A stretch of DNA of 20,660 bases from Nitrosopolaris sp035691865 (lineage in GTDB: Archaea; Thermoproteota; Nitrososphaeria; Nitrososphaerales; Nitrososphaeraceae). Below are positions 14,788-20,660 of this stretch, one piece after another; within the stretch, counting starts at the first letter, position 1, and each line of letters opens with the position of its first letter. The stretch lies in contig DASSIM010000141.1 in assembly GCA_035691865.1 (NCBI GenBank), forward strand, positions 1 to 20,660, given 5' to 3'. A program made the position numbers and the translations under genes. The notes beneath the pieces are model-generated. The model saw only the letters and a list, made by a program, of their open reading frames with translations, searched no databases and had not been told where the DNA came from.

Positions 14788-16053
14788 TTATTTGTGGACC
14801 TCCATAACTCTTTTTTGCTTTTCCAATTCTTCTATTAAGGCAGGTACTACCTCCTCTATCCTGCCTCTGATGAAAATATCGCACTCGTCTTTGATCGGGG
14901 AATTTGGATCAGCATTGATTGCGATAACAAATCCGGATTCCTTCATACCTGCGAGGTGCTGCATCGCTCCGCTAACTCCCAATGCGATATATAGTGCTGG
15001 TGCAACCTTACGACCACTAGTTCCGACAACTCTATCAGAGGTCATATAAAGCGAAGAGATTGGTTCTCGCACAGAGTATGGTTTTTTCGAGATTGGCAAT
15101 GATACTCCGATCTCGGCATTCAGTTCGTTAGCTAAACGCACTATCAATTTTATATTATCCTCTGGCGAATCCTTGATTCCGCGTCCAAACGATACTATCG
15201 CCTTGTGGCTATCGAAATCGACAGGGCTCTTGGTGACTTGACGATGCAATACTTTGACAGATGTATCTGCCGGGTCCAATTCAGGAGTAAAGTCAACAAC
15301 AATTCCTACTCTGTTGGGATCGCGTTCTAGCGGCGAAAAAACCCCCGGTATAATACTGCATGCTTGAGGGTGGTATTCCCTTTGTATGGCAGGATTTCGG
15401 TTATCCAAGCACAGTATGGTGGTCCAGAGAAAGCCCGAGAAATCTGGCCTATACATCTCCAAGGTCTTTTCGTATCGTTCAGGTTGGCCTTTTGTCTTAT
15501 GCTCATGTTTGATTTCAAGGTCTTCAATAACCAATTTGTTGATGTCAGAAGCAAGCCCTGATTCTAGTTCAGCAAGAACCGTTGCTGACAAATGCCTGCC
15601 GCTATTGTCTGCCGAGAAGAACATATATCTAGGTTTCTTAAATTCTTCACCATATTCTGGCGAAACCTTCAATGCACAAGCCTTATCTCTAGCAACTTGA
15701 CAGATGACTTTTGTATCAATCAAATTTATGGGGTATCTTAGATTGGGATTTTCTACACATATTACGGCATCTGCGCCAAAGAAAATCAATTCCTCGCACA
15801 ATTTTTTGATATTAATTCCTAGCACTACTGCAACTACTTTTTCAGTTGAAAAGTATCGAGCATTAAAAATATCCATGAGCCGCCTTGCTTCACCCAACAT
15901 CTCGAGCGTGACAGGAATTGGCTTACCGTCATCGTGCTCTACTATGACGTAGAGGTGTCGATAGCTGCCATCTCTTTCATTGGGACGATTATCAGAGTTC
16001 TCACTTCTCAGCAAGGTTTTCCTAGGTTCTGGTAATGTCGTTGTCGTAGCCAT
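14788..16053 (-). CDS. etfA: electron transfer flavoprotein alpha subunit (FixB)
   Basis: Binds the FAD that exchanges electrons with FixCX. Residues 1-30 are a low-complexity extension; the N-terminal domain begins YRHLYVIVEHDDGKPIP; SADNSGRHLSATVLAELESG at about 147-166 matches the family; the C-terminal FAD domain includes SFGRGIKDSPEDN (288-300), VVGTSGRKVAPALYIALGVS (342-361), GAMQHLAGM and FVIAINADPNSPI. At 421 residues it is longer than usual, through the extension and an insert around 180-245. Position 319 is Leu in GVSLPIS, where most family members have Arg (SR) near the flavin. Starts at ATG 16053, five bases after the etfB stop. Confidence 0.92.
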   Translation of the reverse strand: MATTTTLPEPRKTLLRSENSDNRPNERDGSYRHLYVIVEHDDGKPIPVTLEMLGEARRLMDIFNARYFSTEKVVAVVLGINIKKLCEELIFFGADAVICVENPNLRYPINLIDTKVICQVARDKACALKVSPEYGEEFKKPRYMFFSADNSGRHLSATVLAELESGLASDINKLVIEDLEIKHEHKTKGQPERYEKTLEMYRPDFSGFLWTTILCLDNRNPAIQREYHPQACSIIPGVFSPLERDPNRVGIVVDFTPELDPADTSVKVLHRQVTKSPVDFDSHKAIVSFGRGIKDSPEDNIKLIVRLANELNAEIGVSLPISKKPYSVREPISSLYMTSDRVVGTSGRKVAPALYIALGVSGAMQHLAGMKESGFVIAINADPNSPIKDECDIFIRGRIEEVVPALIEELEKQKRVMEVHK

Positions 16054-16058
16054 AGTCG

Positions 16059-16946
16059 CTAAGGATTCACCACCCGTCCGACGATTTCGTGGATTTTTTC
16101 AGCAACTCTACGTAGTTGCTGCTGGTCCGAGCCATCGATAACCTCGGCTCTCCTACTTGCCCTAGCTTTGGGGATCTTCTCAACTTTGTATACAATCGTT
16201 GGCGAACCTGGCAACCCAACGAATTTCGGATCAACTTCAAGCTGCTGGGCAGTAAATGTCTTCAGATAATTCTTATAATTTTGTGCTCTTTGCTCCCCCT
16301 CCTTCTGATATTTGACTGAAGCGAGACGCTGCGAGATAGTGTTAAAAACTGACTTATAAGAGGGGTCTACAGTTATAAATACAGGTAATGGGGCCTGTAT
16401 TACTTCAATTACATCTGGAGTACCCTGTAAGGATATCAGTCGCTTTGCTGTCAAATTTCGTTTTTCGATATCGACATCGTAACTAATTACATTGCCTAGG
16501 AAAGTATAACCTAATTTCCAAGCAGTCTGCGGTCCAGTCTGGCCTGTTTCACCATCTGAAGCTCGATGTCCTGAAAATACAATGTCCACTTTTCCTGGCT
16601 CTTCCATTTTCTTTATCCCGGTTTTCAACACCTCTGCTGTCGCCAAAGTATCAGCTCCAGAAAAAATCCTATCACTGTAAAGATGCAAAGAATCTGCATC
16701 AGAAATCAACTGAGCCTGCTGTAAAGCAGCATCGGCAATTGGCGGTCCCATTGTTGCAACGGAAATAATAGCACCGTACCTAACTTTGGCATAAAAAGCC
16801 GCAGCTGAAGCAATAGCACTGTGTGGTCCAAGAATACTTTTCGTCTCTGCTCGATTTAAAGTCCCGTCCGAGTTGTAGCTGACACTACCTTCAGAGAAAT
16901 CAGGCTCAAGTTTCACGATTACTGCTATATTTAGCGGTAAGGCCAT
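16059..16946 (-). CDS. etfB: electron transfer flavoprotein beta subunit (FixA)
   Basis: Partner of EtfA; carries AMP or, in bifurcating forms, a second FAD. Recognisable parts are the N-terminal NIAVIVKLEPDF strand, RAETKSILGPHSAIASAAA (family N-P-x-D-x-x-A-x-E-x-A position), GADTLATAEVL, and HRASDGETGQTGPQTAWKLG near residues 125-145, the nucleotide-binding loop. The C-terminus has the long arm that wraps EtfA. I chose ATG 16946 because it has GGAGAG just upstream and gives the standard short N-terminus; ATG 16964 adds six residues. Whether the second nucleotide is FAD (bifurcating) or AMP cannot be settled by eye. First gene of the operon. Confidence 0.9.
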   Translation of the reverse strand: MALPLNIAVIVKLEPDFSEGSVSYNSDGTLNRAETKSILGPHSAIASAAAFYAKVRYGAIISVATMGPPIADAALQQAQLISDADSLHLYSDRIFSGADTLATAEVLKTGIKKMEEPGKVDIVFSGHRASDGETGQTGPQTAWKLGYTFLGNVISYDVDIEKRNLTAKRLISLQGTPDVIEVIQAPLPVFITVDPSYKSVFNTISQRLASVKYQKEGEQRAQNYKNYLKTFTAQQLEVDPKFVGLPGSPTIVYKVEKIPKARASRRAEVIDGSDQQQLRRVAEKIHEIVGRVVNP

Positions 16947-16984
16947 TAACTCTCCTATCTCCATAATATGCCCTTAAATGGGTT

Positions 16985-17143
16985 ATGGAACAAACTGATG
17001 ATGGAAATTCAATTGGCTTCCCCTTGTTGGGAATCGATATTCAGAACACATGCTTGTTAATGTTTCTTTACATTAGCTATGAGCGCTCACCCGACAACGA
17101 ATCAGCGCCAACTTTCTTGGATGGAAAGTCTTGTTGCTGGTAA
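16985..17143 (+). CDS. doubtful 52-aa ORF between divergent genes
   Basis: An ATG opens a 52-codon frame reading MEQTDDGNSIGFPLLGID, a hydrophobic NTCLLMFLYISYE, and a CCW end. It fills the gap between etfB and the HD gene, and a weak TATA-like TAATATG lies about 20 bases before it. No family or Shine-Dalgarno supports it; chance is as likely. Confidence 0.2.
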   Translation: MEQTDDGNSIGFPLLGIDIQNTCLLMFLYISYERSPDNESAPTFLDGKSCCW

Positions 17144-17157
17144 ACCGATTGCTTCCC

Positions 17158-17937
17158 TTACTGCGACTGTGGCATGGTGAGTGTTTGCTCGAAATATATT
17201 GATCGAAGTCTCTCATATGTGGCTCGTATCTTTGAGTAAAAGCAAGGAAGTTTTGGCTCCAACATTGTATATGCAAGATAGAAATCTTCGGCTTCCAGCA
17301 TATAACGCTTCATCTTATCGTAAATTACCTTTTTGTTCATTTGTGCTACATCCGAAATGAACTTCATGTTGTTAAGTCTGTCCGCAAGTTTGATTGTCTT
17401 TACATCATATTCAGAAGATACAAGAATGGCACAATATTCGCGGAACCTGTTTAGCTCGCGTTCCTCGTTGTTAGATCCGGGGAAGTTGTCTAACGGATGA
17501 ATCTTCAGTCGCGTAGCTATATCTTGGACTCTGTTGCCAAACCTATAGCTTAGATAGGCCTCAAAACCGTATTCGTTGTTTTTATGCGAATCAAGAATTC
17601 TATCGTTATCTTCTAGGATATCGTGTAATATTGCAGATGCAACCTCTACGCTAGTAATAGTGCGGTTGATTGATCGGTAGTGTTTTACTACATCCACTGC
17701 AATTGGCCAAGTATGCGTATCAAGGAATGGCGAATCGCCGTCCTCTCGTGTTACACCATAATGCATCTCTTCAGCGACCTCAATTGCACCCTCGATAAAA
17801 CTATCTATACGTAATTTGGCTTCTTTCTCTAAAAAAGACAAGAACTCTTGCCTGTTCAATGCGTAATCAGGCTTTCTCATGATAACTATTATCCACTCAG
17901 TAGAAGAAAAGTTTTCCTGTTGGCTCGTGGTTTGCAC
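17158..17937 (-). CDS. HD-domain protein, RelA/SpoT hydrolase-like, no synthetase domain
   Basis: The HD phosphohydrolase core of the RelA/SpoT/MESH1 type is clear: numbering from GTG 17937, HTWPIAVDVV (His75), ILHDILED (His105-Asp106, then Glu109-Asp110), and KLADRLNNMK (Asp186), which together bind the catalytic metal that removes pyrophosphate from (p)ppGpp in the family. RFGNRVQDIATRL lies between. No synthetase, TGS or ACT domain follows, so it is a small hydrolase of 240-259 residues. The start is either GTG 17937 or ATG 17880; the latter (MRKPDYALNRQEF) removes 19 poorly structured residues. Archaea generally lack ppGpp, so the substrate may be another nucleotide. Divergent from uvrB. 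Confidence 0.85.
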   Translation of the reverse strand: MQTTSQQENFSSTEWIIVIMRKPDYALNRQEFLSFLEKEAKLRIDSFIEGAIEVAEEMHYGVTREDGDSPFLDTHTWPIAVDVVKHYRSINRTITSVEVASAILHDILEDNDRILDSHKNNEYGFEAYLSYRFGNRVQDIATRLKIHPLDNFPGSNNEERELNRFREYCAILVSSEYDVKTIKLADRLNNMKFISDVAQMNKKVIYDKMKRYMLEAEDFYLAYTMLEPKLPCFYSKIRATYERLRSIYFEQTLTMPQSQ

Positions 17938-17997
17938 GTCTTAGCACAACAGAGTTTCCCCTGGTTCATGCTTAACAATATATGATCGTGTCGTTGA

Positions 17998-20004
17998 TTG
18001 ATGCCGACTGTGCTCAAGAGTAGCAATGCATTTATCTTGGCAAAAAACGCGTTCTCGCCGCGAGGCGATCAGCCAGAAGCCATTGATAAGTTGTCCCTCG
18101 GAGTCTCAAGAAGGCGTGGTCTCCAAACATTACTTGGAGTTACGGGCAGTGGAAAAACTTTCACTATAGCTAATGTTATAGCAGCAACAAATAAGAACAC
18201 TCTAGTAGTTTCGCACAACAAAACGCTCGCGGCCCAGCTTTATGCCGAATTTAGGGAGTTTTTTCCGCATAACAATGTAGGCTACTTTGTAAGTTTTTAT
18301 GACTATTACCAGCCTGAGAGCTATCTGCCACAGACAGACACCTATATTGAAAAAGATACAGAGGTTAACGAAAGGATTGAAAAAATGAGGCTTCAGGCCA
18401 CAGCAATGTTGATGTCTGGTGAGCCCACTATCATTGTCGCAACGGTATCATGCATCTACTCTCTTGGGTCTCCCTCTGAATGGGACGAAACTGCGATTAC
18501 CGTGTCGGAAGGTATGTACCTGGAAAGAAAGGTTTTGATTCATAACTTGATCGAGGCCCGTTATCAACGAAATGACCTGTCGCTCACTCCGGGCAGTTTT
18601 AGGGTAAAAGGAGATGTAGTGGACATCATTCCCGGCTATTCGGACGATATAATTCGAATTTCGCTGTATGGAGATGAGATCGAAAAGATATCTATCTATA
18701 ATCATCTAACTATGGAAAAAATAAGAGATCCCTCTTCTGTGAAGATATTTCCCGCGAAACACTATATTATCGGGAAAGATTCAAGATATTCTGCAATTGA
18801 ATCTATAAAACAGGAATTAACGACGTGGCTTGATAAATTGCCAACGGAGCTGGAAAGACAGAGGCTATCTTCTCGAACTAAGTATGACCTGGAAATGATA
18901 CAAGAATTAGGCTACTGCTCTGGAATCGAAAATTATTCACGCCACTTAGATGGCAGGGCGCCTGGGCAGCCTCCATATTGCTTGTTAGATTTCTTTGGTG
19001 AAGATTTTTTGGTCATAGTGGATGAATCGCATGTTACAATCCCACAGCTGAGGGGAATGTATAAAGGCGATTATACTCGGAAGAAAATGCTCGTAGACTA
19101 TGGGTTCAGACTTCCGAGCGCTTTTGACAATCGCCCATTAAGGTTTGAAGAATTCCAGAAATATATGAGAAACGTCATTTTTGTGTCCGCTACCCCGTCC
19201 GACTATGAACTCAAGTCAAGCTGGCAAATCGTTGAACAGCTTGTTAGACCTACAGGATTGCTGGATCCCAAATTGGAAATCAGACCTACTAAGGATCAGA
19301 TACAAGATCTGATCCATGAGATTTCTGTCAGGGCTGCTAAGAACCAGAGAACGCTTATTACGACATTAACAAAAAGAATGGCCGAGGATCTAGCAGAGTT
19401 TCTTGCAAAGAATCATGTTAAGGTCCGTTATATGCACTCAGAAATAGATGGATTGCAACGGACGGAGCTGATAAGACAGCTCCGATTAGGAGAATTTGAT
19501 GTTTTGGTGGGGATAAACCTGCTCAGAGAGGGGTTAGATATTCCTGAAGTATCGCTTGTGGCGATCTTGGATGCAGACAAAGAAGGATTTTTACGGAATA
19601 ACACAAGCCTTATTCAAACCTTTGGGCGCGCTGCCAGAAATATTGATGGGATGGTCATTATGTATGCGGATACGATAACGGATTCTATCAGGAACTCGAT
19701 CAATGAAACAGAAAGGAGACGAACTAAGCAGCTAGACTACAACATAAAGAACGAAATAACTCCTCAATCCATTGTCAAGACAATTCGAGAAAAAGCAGGA
19801 GAGATATCAGACGAGAATCTGGATGTCCAACTTAATACGAAATCGATGACTAGGTTAGATCTAGCTCGAATCGCCCTTGAAACCGAGTCAACAATGAAGA
19901 AGTACGCTGAGGATTTGGATTTTGAGAATGCGATAAAATTTAGGGAAAAATTGGCAAAGTTAAAGAGCGCTTTAGGAGAACCAGTTATATCAGAGGTTGA
20001 ATAG
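17998..20004 (+). CDS. uvrB: excinuclease ABC subunit B
   Basis: Damage-verifying helicase-like subunit of nucleotide excision repair; loaded by UvrA, then recruits UvrC. The 668 residues are full length: Walker A GVTGSGKT at 47-54, the tyrosine-rich beta-hairpin GYFVSFYDYYQPESYLPQTD near 95-115 that inserts into DNA, VSCIYSLGSP, Walker B VDESHVTIPQ, FVSATPSDYEL, helicase motifs V-VI (INLLREGLDIPE, QTFGRAARN), and a C-terminal UVR motif (EDLDFENAIKFREKLAKLK, last 40 residues) that binds UvrC. Two adjacent ATGs (17998, 18001) are candidate starts; an ACAATATATGA TATA-like element about 18-20 bases upstream suits a leaderless start. Archaeal uvr genes are taken to be bacterial acquisitions. Followed after 6 bases by uvrA. 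Confidence 0.97.
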   Translation: MMPTVLKSSNAFILAKNAFSPRGDQPEAIDKLSLGVSRRRGLQTLLGVTGSGKTFTIANVIAATNKNTLVVSHNKTLAAQLYAEFREFFPHNNVGYFVSFYDYYQPESYLPQTDTYIEKDTEVNERIEKMRLQATAMLMSGEPTIIVATVSCIYSLGSPSEWDETAITVSEGMYLERKVLIHNLIEARYQRNDLSLTPGSFRVKGDVVDIIPGYSDDIIRISLYGDEIEKISIYNHLTMEKIRDPSSVKIFPAKHYIIGKDSRYSAIESIKQELTTWLDKLPTELERQRLSSRTKYDLEMIQELGYCSGIENYSRHLDGRAPGQPPYCLLDFFGEDFLVIVDESHVTIPQLRGMYKGDYTRKKMLVDYGFRLPSAFDNRPLRFEEFQKYMRNVIFVSATPSDYELKSSWQIVEQLVRPTGLLDPKLEIRPTKDQIQDLIHEISVRAAKNQRTLITTLTKRMAEDLAEFLAKNHVKVRYMHSEIDGLQRTELIRQLRLGEFDVLVGINLLREGLDIPEVSLVAILDADKEGFLRNNTSLIQTFGRAARNIDGMVIMYADTITDSIRNSINETERRRTKQLDYNIKNEITPQSIVKTIREKAGEISDENLDVQLNTKSMTRLDLARIALETESTMKKYAEDLDFENAIKFREKLAKLKSALGEPVISEVE

Positions 20005-20010
20005 CAAGAG

Positions 20011-20660
20011 TTGCACGATAAAATTATCATTCGCGGCGCAAGACAGCACAACTTGAAAAACATTAGCTTAGAGATCCCAAAGAACAAGCTAGTTGTCATA
20101 ACTGGATTATCAGGATCTGGCAAATCGACTCTTGCATTCGATACCATTTATGCAGAAGGCCAAAGAAGGTATGTAGAGTCTCTGTCAGCCTATGCTAGAC
20201 AATTTTTGGAGCTAATGGATAAGCCGGATGTTGATTCAATCGACGGTTTGTCACCAGCGATCTCTATTCAGCAAAAGACCACGAGTAAGAATCCGCGTTC
20301 GACTGTAGGAACCGTCACTGAAATTTATGATTATCTTAGACTTCTGTACTCCCGAGTAGGCATACCACATTGTCCCCAGTGTGCGCAAAAAATCACGAAC
20401 CAATCTGCAGATTCGATAGCAGATTCAATACTCAGCACGGCAAAGGAGAAGAAGACAATCATTCTCGCACCAGTAATACAATCTAAAAAGGGGACCTACG
20501 AGAAATTATTTGATGAACTGAAACACAGTGGATACCAGCGCGTGAGATTAGATGGCGATCTAATAAACCTTGAACACGAAAGCAAAAGCGATTCTAGTGG
20601 TCATCGAAAATTCTCGTATCCTAGACTGGACAAGCAAAAGAAGCACACTATTGAAGTCGT
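20011..20660 (+). CDS. uvrA: excinuclease ABC subunit A, 5' part
   Basis: The reading frame runs off the window, so about 216 residues of a roughly 950-residue protein are seen. From the TTG start: IIIRGARQHNLKNISLEIPK, Walker A GLSGSGKS at 32-39, YAEGQRRYVESLSAYARQF (the UvrA Q-loop region), then SPAISIQQKTTSKNPRSTVG and TEIYDYLRLLYSRVG, and the first half of zinc module 1, HCPQC near 118-122. UvrA is the damage-sensing ABC ATPase dimer that loads UvrB. TTG 20011 is the only start between the uvrB stop and the domain; AGAGGTTGA at the uvrB end may serve as its Shine-Dalgarno. Translationally close operon with uvrB. Confidence 0.95.
   Translation, partial: MHDKIIIRGARQHNLKNISLEIPKNKLVVITGLSGSGKSTLAFDTIYAEGQRRYVESLSAYARQFLELMDKPDVDSIDGLSPAISIQQKTTSKNPRSTVGTVTEIYDYLRLLYSRVGIPHCPQCAQKITNQSADSIADSILSTAKEKKTIILAPVIQSKKGTYEKLFDELKHSGYQRVRLDGDLINLEHESKSDSSGHRKFSYPRLDKQKKHTIEV

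Noticed and set aside
1..20660. CRISPR array, transposase, integrase or phage genes
   Set aside because: No regularly spaced repeats, transposase motifs or long terminal inverted repeats were seen.

Overview
The window looks like a chromosomal piece of a thaumarchaeote (class Nitrososphaeria), probably a soil or other terrestrial lineage. The evidence is an archaeal TFB (TFIIB) gene; TATA elements about 25-30 bases before many starts with little or no leader; frequent TTG and GTG starts; T-rich tracts after stop codons; archaeal-type tRNA-Glu and tRNA-Gly without encoded CCA; an archaeal-type CobT; and a small cysteine-rich zinc protein of a type I recall from Thaumarchaeota. Base composition is moderate (near 40% GC by eye). 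No ammonia-oxidation gene is present, so the metabolic group cannot be decided here. I see no CRISPR array, insertion sequence or integrase.

Layout. 1-312: 5' part of a PspA/IM30-like gene (minus). 313-2192: gene-poor, decayed stretch with a frameshifted small membrane protein (minus) and coding remnants in changing frames (plus). 2193-2381: small zinc-finger-like ORF. 3002-5450: plus-strand cluster of NAD(P)HX epimerase, a metallo-beta-lactamase-fold hydrolase and archaeal CobT. 5728-5803: tRNA-Glu(CUC), minus. 5951-7826: possible nucleotidyltransferase-like protein, small zinc protein, small acidic protein and a 55-residue ORF. 7965-9053: secreted protein. 9323-10558: two divergent genes of unknown function. 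10761-10835: tRNA-Gly(GCC). 11249-12148: TFB. 12297-12812: helical phasin-like protein. 12914-16964: minus-strand operon etfB-etfA-fixCX. 17158-17937: RelA/SpoT-type HD hydrolase-like gene. 17998-20660: uvrB and the start of uvrA.

How the genes work together. EtfB and EtfA form a two-subunit flavoprotein that exchanges electrons with a membrane-associated FixC flavoprotein, which here carries the FixX iron-sulfur domain in the same chain. The set would move electrons from dehydrogenases (for example acyl-CoA oxidation) to quinone, or in bifurcating mode couple NADH oxidation to ferredoxin and quinone reduction. UvrB and UvrA are the bacterial-type nucleotide excision repair pair. The NnrE-hydrolase-CobT cluster combines NAD(P)HX repair, a glyoxalase II/persulfide-dioxygenase-like enzyme and activation of the lower ligand of cobalamin.

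Most notable points: an apparent non-AUG (probably ACG) start behind a nine-base Shine-Dalgarno match in the hydrolase gene; an EtfA with Leu at the usual FAD-contacting Arg; a FixC-FixX fusion with a charged insertion; a lone SpoT-like hydrolase with no synthetase domain; a divergent nucleotidyltransferase-like motif; and the multiply frameshifted region at 519-1915.
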